A DNA stretch of 64,000 bases, taken from the NCBI GenBank assembly GCA_013400115.1, contig VXBP01004439.1:62001-126000 (forward strand), written 5' to 3'. The first letter of the stretch is position 1. Every line of letters begins with the position of its first letter. This document shows, in pieces, positions 37,074-48,536 of this stretch. The position numbers and the translations under genes were made by a program. The stretch is from Rhinopomastus cyanomelas (lineage: Eukaryota; Chordata; Aves; Bucerotiformes; Rhinopomastidae). The notes under the pieces are model-generated. The model searched no databases and had not been told where the DNA came from. It worked only from the letters and a program-made list of their open reading frames with translations.

Positions 37074-37950
37074 TTAGAATCATAGAAAGATCATCTGGTC
37101 CAATCCCCCTGCCAGCAGGATCACCTAGACCAAGTCACAGAAGAACATGCCCAGGTGGGTTTTAACTGTCTCCAGAAAACAAGACTCCACAACCCCCCTG
37201 GGCAGCCTGTTCCAGCACTGCATCACCCTCACTGGGAAGAAATTCTTTCTGGTATTTACATGGAACCTCCTATGTTCCAGCTCACACCCATTGCCTCTTG
37301 TCCTATCACCAGATGACACTGAGAAGAGCCAGGCTCCATCTTCCTGACACTCACCCCTCACATATTTATAGACGTTAATGAGGTCAAACCTCAGTCTCCT
37401 CTTCTCCAAGCTAAAGAGACCCAACTCCCTCAACCTCTCCTCATAAGGGAGGTGTTCCACCTCTCTTATCATCTTTGTTGCCCTACGCTGGACTCCCTCC
37501 AGCAGCTCCACACCCCTCTTGAGCTGAGTGGCTCAGAACTGGACACAATACTCCAGGTGTGGTCTCACCAGGGCAGAGTAGAGGGGGAGAAGAACCTCCC
37601 TTGATCTGCTAACCACCCCAATTCTGATCCATCCCAAGATGCTGTTGGTCCTTTTGGCCAGAAAAGCACACTACTGGCTCATGGTCATCCTTCTGGCCAC
37701 CAGGACCCCCACATCCCTTTCTCCTGCACAGTTCTCCAACAGGTCAGTCCCCAACCTATACTGGTACCTGGGCTTGTTCTTACCCAGATGCAAGATTCCA
37801 CACTTACTCTTGTTATAATTCGTTACATTTTTCTCAGCCCAGCTCTCCAGCCTGTCCAGGTCTCTCTGAATGGCAGCACAGTCTGCAGGGGTGTTGATGA
37901 CACCACCCAGCTTTGTCTCATCAGCGAAGTTGATGATGTTGCTTTGACTT
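37074..37950 (-). mobile_element. Long CR1 3' region, about 0.9 kb
   Basis: The longest uninterrupted CR1 of the window: 3' UTR from 'agatcatctggtccaatccc', through 'actccctccagcagctccac', 'caggtgtggtctcaccaggg' and 'aactggtacctggg'-like text ('ctatactggtacctgggctt'), to 'tgatgacaccacccagcttt' and 'gtctcatcagcgaagttgat', the reverse of the RT palm end. The tail itself has lost about 25 bases between TAGAATCATAGA and AAGATCATC. Confidence 0.92.
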
Positions 37951-39692
37951 ACTTACTCTTATTCTGTTTTCTAAATGTTCCTCCTGCCTTTGGAAGATTT
38001 AAAAATAGTTCCCTAAATGCAATACCTGCAGCAGGCCAAACCCCCTAGTACCACACTTCTGTGGCAGCTCTCTTGCATGGAGAGGAAGAGAAAATCACTT
38101 TAAACTTTACTGACTTTTCTAAGATGAAGTAAATCTCAGATTTACCTTCATCTGAGCCACTTCCAAATCATTCCATTCTTTTGTCATCCATTCAACTGTC
38201 TGTTTTATCACAAGCTCATGTCGACCTCATGCTTGGCAAAGTGCTAATCACAACCCTACCAGTGACTCCAGTAAAAGTGAGCTGAAGCAAGTTAATTGTA
38301 CAGGACTATGTGGTTCAGTTCTGTGTGTGCTCCAAGTGTTCTGCAGCACACCTGGTAAGCCCATCTGCTCTGCTGATCCACAGCTCTGGTCTGACGATCT
38401 AATACCTCTTGATAAAGCTGAGAAATTATAAAGAAATTATAGAGTTTGGTTGCTGAACTTCAGTTTAGACTTCCCCTCCAGGGTTGTTATCCAGTTTTCC
38501 TTAAAACTTCTTTACTTTTTGATATTTTACATTACCTAGGGTCATTGCTCCTGTGTTTGCTGAGAAGCAGGTATTCCCAGGATTTTGAACAGAATGTGTA
38601 GGAGCACGAGGAGGCAGCATACAAACTGTTAAATAGTCCAAGTGACTCTATTGATTTAATCTGTCTGAGTCCATCCACTTGAATTTGCCACCACTGAACC
38701 TACCTTTGGTAAATTTGCCAATTCTTGATATGTTAAAGAAACCACTGCTTTACAAATGTAAATACAAACGTATTGTCCTCCACTGCGGCACCAGAAGAGC
38801 ACTGCTCAAGACTTCTCAAAAAAACCAAAAGAACAAAAGTCACAAATACCCTCGATTTCATCAATTAACAGCATTGGGAACTGCAGGGAAACGGGGTGAG
38901 TCAAAGTGAGGAGGAAGTAGTGTTGTGACTTTCCTTATGAAGGAACAGTTCTTAATCCAACTGAAGGCTGAAGCTTACATTCCAGTGTTTTCTCTCTATT
39001 TACAGTGTGGCCAAGATAGTGCATTTTGGTGTTTGGCTACTTTAATGTGTTTAGAATCAGATTTCGGTCTCATGAAAATTAAAATCAGGAAAAGCTCCCT
39101 GTGCATAAGATGCACAGACTCAGTATAGACATCACACATCCTTCTGGTTTTCCTTCCCCGAATCGTATTTGACTGATTCATGTTATGTTATCACATCCAA
39201 TAGCTTTTTACAACATATATCTGGCAAAATTATCCATAACATTGAATATGATAAACATCAAATGCAACAGTTCAGTTTTGGTTTGCAATCTGGGAATTGG
39301 TTCCATTTAAGTGGGCTGCACTTTTCACAACACAGCCCGCGCAACTGCATGATTTTCCTACTCATTGGAACAACTTCAGTAACACAACAGCCCTGAAACT
39401 TGATCTTTTTGTTTCCTACAAGGAGGAATCGTAGAATCAAATGCATTTGTGACCATTTTCAGTTTCAGAGCAAAACAAGCCTGGAGGGCCAACAAGGACC
39501 TCATTTTGTTCCAGTGTCTTGTAGGATACTTTCACAGAACAGGCAAAATGAGCAACGATATTGACGCACAGTTACACCGCAGCCTATTTTCAGACCTCCA
39601 CTGTAAATAGACAAACAGGAAACCAGAAAAACTGAGTGGAGAGAAACAGTTTGTCTGGAGCCTCCTAAATCTTTAAACTCCATCATTGGCAT
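37951..39692. other. Single-copy DNA, no gene seen
   Basis: About 1.7 kb without repeats. Short frames only. Confidence 0.5.
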
Positions 39693-39922
39693 TTCACAGA
39701 GTCATAGAATCAGCGTTGGAAAAGACCTTCAAGATCATCAAGTCCAACCACCCTCACTATAACATCCGGCCACTAAAACATCTCCCGAAACACCCCGTCT
39801 AACCATGTTTTTAACCCCTCCAGTGATAGTGCCTCCACCTCCTCCCCGGGCAGCCTGTTCCAATGCCTCACCACTCTTTCTGGGAAGATGGTTTTCCTAA
39901 GATCCAAACTGAACTTCCCCGG
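39693..39922 (-). mobile_element. Old-type CR1 3' tail
   Basis: TTTCACAGAGTCATAGAATCAGCG, 'ttggaaaagaccttcaagat', 'cctccccgggcagcctgttc', 'gaagatggttttcctaagat'. On the minus strand it follows directly after the ORF1-like sequence to its right. Confidence 0.85.
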
Positions 39923-40850
39923 GCATCATCACTACCCACCTGAAAGACCAGAATTGGGTAGTAGTCTGAAGGACTCACAAGGTTGGGGACTTTACCTAAA
40001 ATGTCCCCTACCTGGGCACCCGGCAGGCAGCAGACCTCTCTGTGGAATGGGTTAGGTCTGCATATTGGGCCCTCTGTTCCCTTCAGTAGGGAGTCTCCAA
40101 CAACAATGACCCTTCTAGGTTTCTTTACAGGATTGGTCTCAATGGCTGATCTGAGGCAACCTGCCTTTGGTGCAGTTACCAGGCTCTTTGAATCCTCCTC
40201 CTTGCTGCTGACCTGTTCCTCCTCCTGCAGAGCCTCATATCTATTCTGCAAGTGCACTGCAGGTGGTGGATTTCTTAAATTAGCAGACTTGCTCTGTCTG
40301 TGTTTGTTCTGCCGGACGGGGACCCGTTGACCGCCGCCCATTGACCCTGCTCCTGTGGGTTACTACATTGAGGCTGAAAGATTTGCTGTAGGGAGGTTGT
40401 TGGACCCCTCAAGCCACTATGAGTTAACCCTAGATCAGGTTTTGTAGAGATTACATCATGGAAATAGTCAATTTCCCTTTCACANCAGGTGGTGGATTTC
40501 TTAAATTAGCAGACTTGCTCTGTCTGTGTTTGTTCTGCCGGACGGGGACCCGTTGACCGCCGCCCATTGACCCTGCTCCTGTGGGTTACTACATTGAGGC
40601 TGAAAGATTTGCTGTAGGGAGGTTGTTGGACCCCTCAAGCCACTATGAGTTAACCCTAGATCAGGTTTTGTAGAGATTACATCATGGAAATAGTCAATTT
40701 CCCTTTCACAATCTCTTGTGACTCTCAGTCTTTCCACCTCTTCTTTTAGCTCAGCCACCATGTTCATCAGGTCTTGGATCTGCTCGCACCTAACACAGGT
40801 GTTGTACCTGCCCTCCTCCATGTTGACTGCCAGGCTCCAGCACTCACTGC
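39923..40850 (-). pseudogene. CR1 ORF1 remnant (coiled coil plus SGNH/esterase-like module)
   Basis: CR1 ORF1 encodes an RNA-binding/chaperone-type protein needed for retrotransposition. Read leftward, the N-terminal part (start near 40821, one more in-frame Cys-containing stretch upstream) has a C-x2-C pair followed by a heptad-rich segment ('LMNMVAELKEEVERLR'), a likely coiled coil. The C-terminal part (39923-40341) carries 'RRVIVVGDSLLKGTE', the GDSL-type nucleophile block of the SGNH hydrolase/esterase fold, then 'REVCCLPGAQVGDI' and 'YYPILVFQVGSDD'. That block keeps the Ser and the later G-x-D-D position but loses the rest of the fold. The two parts are in different frames, and the sequence contains a 225-base assembly repeat around the N at 40485. 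It is therefore broken and non-functional. Where the endonuclease/RT ORF2 should follow, the 3' tail begins. Confidence 0.75.
40260..40710. repeat. 225-base direct repeat flanking a single N (assembly duplication)
   Basis: 40260-40484 and 40486-40710 appear identical base for base, separated only by the N at 40485. This is the signature of two contig ends that overlap but were abutted instead of merged. Confidence 0.93.
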
Positions 40851-41093
40851 AACCACCTGCCTGAACTTCTACATGATTGTGTGTGGCCTGTGTTTGTTTT
40901 TCTACTGGCCTTTGTCCGAGTAGTCACCATGTCTTATGGTAACAGCCCCGTTCTTTTTGTGGTGTTTTGTTGTGTTTTGGTTTTTTTTTAGTCAGTCCCC
41001 CCTGTCAGCTAGAAGCCTCTTGTGAAAACAGCCTGCCACCACTGGTTCTCACCACAAACCAGTCTCGGTTTGATTTACCTGTGATCCACCAAC
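40851..41093. other. Possible 5' part of the CR1 ORF1 element
   Basis: Lies upstream of ORF1 on the minus strand and could be CR1 leader sequence. It contains a T-rich run ('tggttttttttta'). I cannot assign it firmly. It ends exactly where the next CR1 fragment begins. Confidence 0.35.
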
Positions 41094-41738
41094 ACCTAGA
41101 TCAAGTCACATAGGAACGTGTCTAGGCGGATTTTAAATGTCTCCAGAGAAGGAGACTCCACAACACCCCTGGGCAGCCCCTTCCAGTGCTCCATCACCCT
41201 CACTGTGAAGGTCCTTCTCACATTGATGCAGAACCTCCTACGTTCCAGCTCACGCTCAGTGCCCCTTGTCGCATCATTGGATGTCACTGAGCAGAGCCTG
41301 GCTCCATCCTCCTGGCACCCGGCCTTACCATATATATCAGCATTAACAGGGTCACCCCTCAGTCTCCTTTTTTCCAGGCTAAAGAAACCCAGCTCCTTCA
41401 GCCTTTCCTCATCAGGGAGATCTTCAACTCCATCATCTCTGTGGCTTGGTGCTGGACTCTCTCCAGCAGTTCTGTGTACTGCAACCGAGTGGGCCAGAAC
41501 TGGACACAATATTCCAGATGTGTCTCACCAGGGCAAAGTAGAGGGGGAGGAGAACCTCTCCTGATCTACTACCCACCCCCCTTCTGATCCATCCCAGGAT
41601 GCCATTGGCCTTCTTGGCCATTTCCGGCTCACGGCCATCCTGCTGGCCACCAAGACCCCCAGGTCCCTTTCTCCTATGCTGCTCTCCAACAGGTCAGTCT
41701 CCAACCTATACTGGTACCTGGGGTTGTTCTTGTCCAAG
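41094..41738 (-). mobile_element. CR1 3' region lacking its tail (copy A)
   Basis: Reverse-strand CR1 from 'acctagatcaagtcacatag' through 'gaaggagactccacaacacc', 'tcagtctccttttttccagg' and 'cagaactggacacaatattc' to 'ctatactggtacctggggtt'. The frame at 41525-41737 gives 'ERDLGVLVASRMAVSR', the conserved end of CR1 RT. The usual last 90 bases with the octamer tail are missing at the left end. Confidence 0.9.
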
Positions 41739-42974
41739 TCTCAACAGCAGATAGTAAACACAACTCTCATGCTCTGCTGGCATCTCTTCTGGAGCTGCCT
41801 TTTGTGGTTTGATGTAACTTGGGTGTGATGAGGAGTGGGCAGACAAGGTTTTGAGACATACCTGATATCTCCATGGCAGATTTCAGCACAGAATTGATTA
41901 GGACAGTTGAGGGTGATGACGGCTTATCACTGCCGCATCATCTAACGATCATCAGCTTCCAAAGGAGGAGACTCAGGGTCCAAACATTCTTGATCTGAGC
42001 TCCTGCATCCAATGTAAGTTAAGCTGGATGAAAGAAAAACATCTGGGATCATGCTTCTAGGAGCTGAGGTCTCTTGGAGACCTCTTATGAAATTTTCAGC
42101 AGCCCTCACAGTGGTGACAAACGTCGGTAAAAATATCTCTCTTATTTATTGACATTTAAAACAGCTAGGAGCGTTATTTGGCAGTAAATCCACTGTGCTT
42201 CAGCAGTAAACATGCTCTGGTAAACAGTACATGCTTGTAAAACATCTGTGTGTCACCAAATGTAAAGGCTAAAGGAGTCATTAAAAATAAGCATGAACTT
42301 AATAAAAACCATTTTATATCCAAATCTATAATTAAACCGCTGTAGCAAATGTAGCATAACTCTCTCTGCCATGCCTTCTTTCACAACCGTATCTTATTCC
42401 ACCATAAAAGGAAAACCTCTGTTGACAGTGTTTGATATTCTTTAGCCTGCTGGAGCCAAGCATAACTAAATCATATTTTCATTATATTTCACATTCTGCT
42501 TACTAATATTTGTACTATGTGACTGAGTTTCACTAGAAAAACAGTCAGTGTACCCAGCAACAGAAGCAGAATGGAAAAGAGAGTGAATTTAAAGGTTTGT
42601 TTCAATAGTGTCACTTACTAGGCTAAACCAGTGTAAATCTTAGACAAACATGATCCTCCTGGTTTCTCAAAAGAGCACCTATGGGTGTCTGCTGCCTCAC
42701 AGAATTATAATATTTGTATAGGCTTCTTCAGCTCTGACCTTAGGTATTGATAGTCCAATAGCTCCTCATTTAAAATAGATTTGTAGTTTTCTTTGATTCT
42801 ATGTCTGGGGTTCTCTGACAAATGAAAGTCATAACTAAAAAATATCTGCATCCATTTTCTGAAACTGTGAGAAAACAATTTAAAAACACAGGATAAAAAT
42901 GACATTTTAAAAAAACCCTAAGAGTAGAAAAAGATGCAAAAATATGGAATCATGTCCTGAAGGCAAATATTACA
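41739..42974. other. Single-copy DNA between CR1s (first copy)
   Basis: No gene. It contains an 8-bp perfect hairpin with a 3-base loop (42066-42084, GAGGTCTC/GAGACCTC), repeated near 44200-44218 in the second copy. The 66-codon minus-strand frame at 42705-42905 appears again at 44839-45039 only because the region is duplicated. Confidence 0.55.
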
Positions 42975-42975
42975 N

Positions 42976-43550
42976 ACCTAGATCAAGTCACATAGGAACG
43001 TGTCTAGGCGGATTTTAAATGTCTCCAGAGAAGGAGACTCCACAACACCCCTGGGCAGCCCCTTCCAGTGCTCCATCACCCTCACTGTGAAGGTCCTTCT
43101 CACATTGATGCAGAACCTCCTACGTTCCAGCTCACGCTCAGTGCCCCTTGTCGCATCATTGGATGTCACTGAGCAGAGCCTGGCTCCATCCTCCTGGCAC
43201 CCGGCCTTACCATATATATCAGCATTAACAGGGTCACCCCTCAGTCTCCTTTTTTCCAGGCTAAAGAAACCCAGCTCCTTCAGCCTTTCCTCATCAGGGA
43301 GATCTTCATCTCCATCATCTCTGTGGCTTGGTGCTGGACTCTCTCCAGCAGTTCTGTGTACTGCAACCGAGTGGGCCAGAACTGGACACAATATTCCAGA
43401 TGTGTCTCACCAGGGCAAAGTAGAGGGGGAGGAGAACCTCTCCTGATCTACTACCCACCCCCCTTCTGATCCATCCCAGGATGCCATTGGCCTTCTTGGC
43501 CATTTCCGGCTCACGGCCATCCTGCTGGCCACCAAGACCCCCAGGTCCCT
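42976..43550 (-). mobile_element. CR1 3' region, repeated piece (copy B)
   Basis: Matches 41094-41668 and is bounded by single N at both ends (42975 and 43551). A 575-base contig wholly contained in its neighbours. Confidence 0.9.
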
Positions 43551-43551
43551 N

Positions 43552-43872
43552 AGATCTTCATCTCCATCATCTCTGTGGCTTGGTGCTGGACTCTCTCCAG
43601 CAGTTCTGTGTACTGCAACCGAGTGGGCCAGAACTGGACACAATATTCTAGATGTGTCTCACCAGGGCAAAGTAGAGGGGGAGGAGAACCTCTCCTGATC
43701 TACTACCCACCCCCCTTCTGATCCATCCCAGGATGCCATTGGCCTTCTTGGCCATTTCCGGCTCACGGCCATCCTGCTGGCCACCAAGACCCCCAGGTCC
43801 CTTTCTCCTATGCTGCTCTCCAACAGGTCAGTCTCCAACCTATACTGGTACCTGGGGTTGTTCTTGTCCAAG
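43552..43872 (-). mobile_element. CR1 3' region, repeated piece (copy C)
   Basis: The first 251 bases (43552-43802) repeat 43300-43550 with one difference (TTCCAGATG versus TTCTAGATG). It then continues as in copy A from 41668. Confidence 0.9.
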
Positions 43873-45152
43873 TCTCAACAGCAGATAGTAAACACAACTC
43901 TCATGCTCTGCTGGCATCTCTTCTGGAGCTGCCTTTTGCGGTTTGATGTAACTTGGGTGTGATGAGGAGTGGGCAGACAAGGTTTTGAGACATACCTGAT
44001 ATCTCCATGGCAGATTTCAGCACAGAATTGATTAGGACAGTTGAGGGTGATGACGGCTTATCACTGCCGCATCATCTAACGATCATCAGCTTCCAAAGGA
44101 GGAGACTCAGGGTCCAAACATTCTTGATCTGAGCTCCTGCATCCAATGTAAGTTAAGCTGGATGAAAGAAAAACATCTGGGATCATGCTTCTAGGAGCTG
44201 AGGTCTCTTGGAGACCTCTTATGAAATTTTCAGCAGCCCTCACAGTGGTGACAAACGTCGGTAAAAATATCTCTCTTATTTATTGACATTTAAAACAGCT
44301 AGGAGCGTTATTTGGCAGTAAATCCACTGTGCTTCAGCAGTAAACATGCTCTGGTAAACAGTACATGCTTGTAAAACATCTGTGTGTCACCAAATGTAAA
44401 GGCTAAAGGAGTCATTAAAAATAAGCATGAACTTAATAAAAACCATTTTATATCCAAATCTATAATTAAACCGCTGTAGCAAATGTAGCATAACTCTCTC
44501 TGCCATGCCTTCTTTCACAACCGTATCTTATTCCACCATAAAAGGAAAACCTCTGTTGACAGTGTTTGATATTCTTTAGCCTGCTGGAGCCAAGCATAAC
44601 TAAATCATATTTTCATTATATTTCACATTCTGCTTACTAATATTTGTACTATGTGACTGAGTTTCACTAGAAAAACAGTCAGTGTACCCAGCAACAGAAG
44701 CAGAATGGAAAAGAGAGTGAATTTAAAGGTTTGTTTCAATAGTGTCACTTACTAGGCTAAACCAGTGTAAATCTTAGACAGACATGATCCTCCTGGTTTC
44801 TCAAAAGAGCACCTATGGGTGTCTGCTGCCTCACAGAATTATAATATTTGTATAGGCTTCTTCAGCTCTGACCTTAGGTATTGATAGTCCAATAGCTCCT
44901 CATTTAAAATAGATTTGTAGTTTTCTTTGATTCTATGTCTGGGGTTCTCTGACAAATGAAAGTCATAACTAAAAAATATCTGCATCCATTTTCTGAAACT
45001 GTGAGAAAACAATTTAAAAACACAGGATAAAAATGACATTTTAAAAAAACCCTAAGAGTAGAAAAAGATGCAAAAATATGGAATCATGTCCTGAAGGCAA
45101 ATATTACATCTATTAAATTGTTAATCCTTGAGCAACACAGGGTTCAACAACA
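43873..45152. other. Second copy of the single-copy stretch
   Basis: Equivalent to 41739-42974 up to 45108, where truly new sequence resumes ('tctattaaattg'). Confidence 0.85.
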
Positions 45153-45232
45153 TATGGAATCGTAGGATGGTTTGGGATGGAAGGGCCTTAAAGATCATCA
45201 GCTTCCAACACCTTCCACTAGATCGGAGTGGT
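45153..45232 (-). mobile_element. Old CR1 tail
   Basis: 'atggaatcgtaggatggttt', 'gggatggaagggccttaaag' and 'caccttccactagatcggag' match the old 'tttgggttggaagggacctt' tail type on the reverse strand. 5'-truncated. Confidence 0.75.
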
Positions 45233-47248
45233 TTATTAGGGGCCTGACCCAACTGAAATCAATAGAAAGATTTTCAAGGAATTTTGAGAGCTTTGGATAG
45301 AATCCAGAGAGAAAAGCGATCCTCCTGGGGGGCAGTTTTTGCATACCTCTTCTGGATTATCACTTACGCTGCTATTCACCTCAGCGCTAGCGTCAAGAAT
45401 TCGCAGGGATCATTTAACAACCAGCAATTATATTTCACTCTAATGACTGTTGCAGAAATACTGAGCTTTTCATAAGAGCCTAGGTGTTCCTTCCCTATAA
45501 ATACTCAACAGCATTTAATCTTGTCACACGTAGTAGATTAAACGGCTTTTGTCAAACACAACCGTGAAGTAACTATAGCTCTGTCTGCAGAAGCATTCGC
45601 CTTTAAATTGACTTTACAAAACCAAAAACCCTGGTTTAGGGTTAAAGTCTACAAATTACAATATAACCTGAGCTTCTGTCTGCTCTTTCATCTGTTCTGA
45701 TGGCCATCATACTCAAGAACTGAACTTGTAGTATTGTTTGTCAAAGATTCTTATCAATCGTAATGTCACACTCAGGTCAGCAAGGGAAGAACTTCGCTGG
45801 CTGAAGGTCTCAGATTTGTTTTCTTCAAACCAAGAATGTCCTTGGAAACATTTTTGTGTTAACATTATACTCACTGTAAATCACCAGCCTGCAGCTTTAA
45901 AGTTTAAAAGCTGACAAGGCAGGTCTTTGAAGTCACCACCAATCAGTTCCTCCGCTGGCCTCTTACTCGTGATGGTTCAGAGTGCTATCTCCGTACAGGA
46001 GTGGTCAAGCTTTCTGTGCTGATGAAAATTACTCTACTCCATGAAAATTAAGGTACTGCCCTGCTCTACATCTCTAACATTAAGCCCATGGACTTGCCAG
46101 ACTGGCTGCTTTCCAGCAGATAGAAACCACTAGCAGACCACAGGCAAGTGATGCAGATCTGAACAGGCATCTTTCTGCTTGTAAGGAACCAAGCCAGTCA
46201 CCAACGTCATTCATGTTCGCTGTTGGGCCCCGATTTCCCTGTTCCGTCTCTACTGGGTTTCCGGCTGCGTGGAAGAAGGAAATCACAATTCTTTCACCCT
46301 GCGGGATGTTCTTGGGAAGGATGTAAGACAAGTCTCCAGAAGCTCTGGGTCCCAATCAGCATGGGAACTTGTGTTGGAAGACTTCAAGACAAATTGGGTA
46401 ACTGGGATGCTGGTGCCCCTGTTTCTTCCCTCTCATATCAGAACATATTCAATACCTGTTCCAGAGCTGCACTGTAAAGTGTGAGGAACTTCTATTCAGA
46501 GCCGTACCTGAGTGCACGTTTTCCTCCCAAAACATTCCCCTTGAAGGACATCAAAGTTGGCAATCTTGCTTCCTCAATAGGGTGGGCAGAAATCCCCACA
46601 ATCAAACCCAGATCCCAACATCAGCTTTGATTTGGGGCTTTGGGAAGATGTGAAGACAGAGATGAAAAATAAATCCTTTACTGTCTGAACTACTAAGAAA
46701 GAGATCAGAATTACTGGTTAGTATTCAAATTAGTAATTTAGACTTAAAATTCATAAATTACTGATTTTTTTTCCTTGAAACACAACAGATTAGAGTCACA
46801 TTTTCAGTTCACTTACAATCAGGTCCAGCAACTGGTATTTATGTGTAGCCTTACCTGGTGTGAAATAGTTAATGATTCACACCTTACAAAACTAAAACAG
46901 AATATTAAATCTTTAACTTCTCATTCTCTTTTCTACTTTAATTTCTTCGGTGATAGGAGATGGTTTTTTATGATTAAATGAAATGTTTGTGTTTTCATGT
47001 GTCTCAGAACAGAGCTGTGACTATTGAGGTGATTACTGAAATATCTCGAAAGCAGTTTGTTTCTGGTTTTATGATATCTTCGTGTACAGAGTAAAATGCC
47101 ACATTGCACTGACTCTGAATCAGATTGAATGCACTCAGATTTTTTTATATTACAAAATGTGAAATAAAAATAAGAACACATACTTTTTAATTTTAAAAAA
47201 GCTATTTTTTAAAAAAAAGTAGAAAATTCAGTTTAAAGTGTGATTTAC
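45233..47248. other. Single-copy DNA, no gene firmly supported
   Basis: The 46080-46484 part has higher GC and open frames of 70-91 codons on both strands. I cannot identify any product, and overlap of frames on both strands argues against a real one. Confidence 0.45.
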
Positions 47249-47829
47249 ACACTGCTCTCGTGAGGCTGTATCTGGAGTACTGCTGCATCCAGTTCTGGGC
47301 TCTCCGGAAGGACAAGGAACTGCTGGGCAGAGTCCACTGCAGAGACACTAAGACGGCAGGGGATTGGACTAGAATGTCTTTCAAGGTACCTTCCAATTCC
47401 TAACGTTCTGTGATTCTGTGACGATCAGGGTGCTTGAGCATCTTCCTTATGAGAAGAGGCTGAGAGAGCTGGATCTGCTTAGACTAGAGAGGAGCAGACC
47501 AAGGAGGGAATCTCATAAATGCTTAGAAACACCTAAAGAGTGAGTGTCGGGAGAATGGGACAGTGAAAGACAAGGGGGGGGGGTGGTCATGAACTGGAAC
47601 ATAGGGGGTTCCATCTAAACATAAGGAAAACCTTCTTTACTTTGAGGGTGGCAGAGCACTGGCACAGGCTGCACAGAGATGTTGTAGAGTCTCCCTCTCT
47701 TGAGACGTTCAAAACGCAGCAGTCATAGTCCTGTGTGATCTTCTCTAGGAGATACTGCTCTAGCAGGGAGGTGGGGCTAAATTATCCTCAGAGGTTCCTT
47801 TCAACCCCTACTTTTCTATTATTCTGTGA
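47249..47829 (+). mobile_element. CR1 3' region interrupted by a second CR1 tail
   Basis: Host copy: 'gaggctgtatctggagtact', 'gcatccagttctgggctctc', then a break, then 'atcagggtgcttgagcatct', 'gagaagaggctgagagagct', 'ttccatctaaacataaggaa', 'gttgtagagtctccctctct' and a weak ATTATTCTGTGAC tail. It carries a G10 run near 47575-47584. Confidence 0.9.
47356..47419 (+). mobile_element. 64-base CR1 tail nested in the preceding CR1
   Basis: 'gcaggggattggactagaat', 'aggtaccttccaattcctaa' and GTTCTGTGATTCTGT. Flanked on both sides by GACG (47352-47355 and 47420-47423), a possible short target-site duplication. Removing it makes the host continuous. Same orientation as host. Confidence 0.85.
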
Positions 47830-48306
47830 CACATTTGCATAGTTCTGCAAGTATCTGCATACTCAAGAGCCTGCCCTCCTGCCAGGTAACGAGTAAAACT
47901 TATCAACAGGAACAGCAAAGCTTTCACAGGCGGTTCATCCAGCTTATCCAGGTACCTCCCTGCTATCTGTGTGTTTCTGAATACACCCGAGCACGTTTGT
48001 CACACAGTGCAGATGGCTAAATAAAACTGTTGTTTGGATATGGCATTACCTGAGTTTATCTTCTGATGCTTCTTTTGTTGGTCAAATACATTAAATATCG
48101 GAAGAAACACTTCAGACACATGCCGAGGGGTTTGAAAACAGATGTTCCCATGCAACTGCTGAATCAATAGACATTGGCATAACCTTGCAAGAAAAACTCA
48201 GCTGAAATCAGTCTCAGCCTGTGGACATAAAAATGAGGTTTTCAGGAAGCCATGAAAATATTTAACATGGATGACAGTTCCAGAAATGATTTTAAAATGA
48301 AGTGCA
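47830..48306. other. Single-copy DNA, nothing recognised
   Basis: No frame or repeat supported. Confidence 0.5.
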
Positions 48307-48536
48307 CGAAGAGCTATTCTGAACAGAGGAAGACTTTTTCCTGGCCGGTGCAATCCTGATGTCAGTCACGAGACTGACGGTGCAACGGCTCTCCCCGTGA
48401 TTAACCAGCGCTGAGCACACACTTGACACACCGGAGATTTGTGTCTGCTCAGGGGAGGACGGAGGTAATGTGAGCCTTGTGTTCTCACTCCGACTGTGGC
48501 CGGCTATTGGCAAGCTCTGATCCTTACATGATCCCG
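48307..48536. other. CpG-enriched patch
   Basis: About twelve CpG in 230 bases, well above the surrounding DNA. An 86-codon minus-strand frame (48292-48552) crosses it but shows no family motif. It could be a conserved element, an old exon or simply unmethylated DNA. Confidence 0.3.

Larger units (their letters stand above)
41094..42974. repeat. Segment repeated almost exactly at 42976-45108
   Basis: The 1,881 bases (CR1 3' region plus about 1.2 kb of single-copy DNA, 41739-42974) recur after the N at 42975. I see only about four substitutions (for example AACTCC/ATCTCC near 41428, TTGTGG/TTGCGG near 41806, ACAAAC/ACAGAC near 42645), consistent with two alleles of one locus. Confidence 0.92.

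Noticed and set aside
42066..42084. Hairpin GAGGTCTC/GAGACCTC as an RNA gene or terminator
   Set aside because: An 8-bp stem alone is expected by chance in 64 kb and there is no gene beside it.
41094..45108. Real segmental duplication or tandem gene array
   Set aside because: Boundaries coincide with single N and copies differ at only about four bases, so assembly redundancy explains it better.
46080..46484. Coding-looking frames on both strands
   Set aside because: Mutually overlapping frames and no family features. At most a very old pseudogene.
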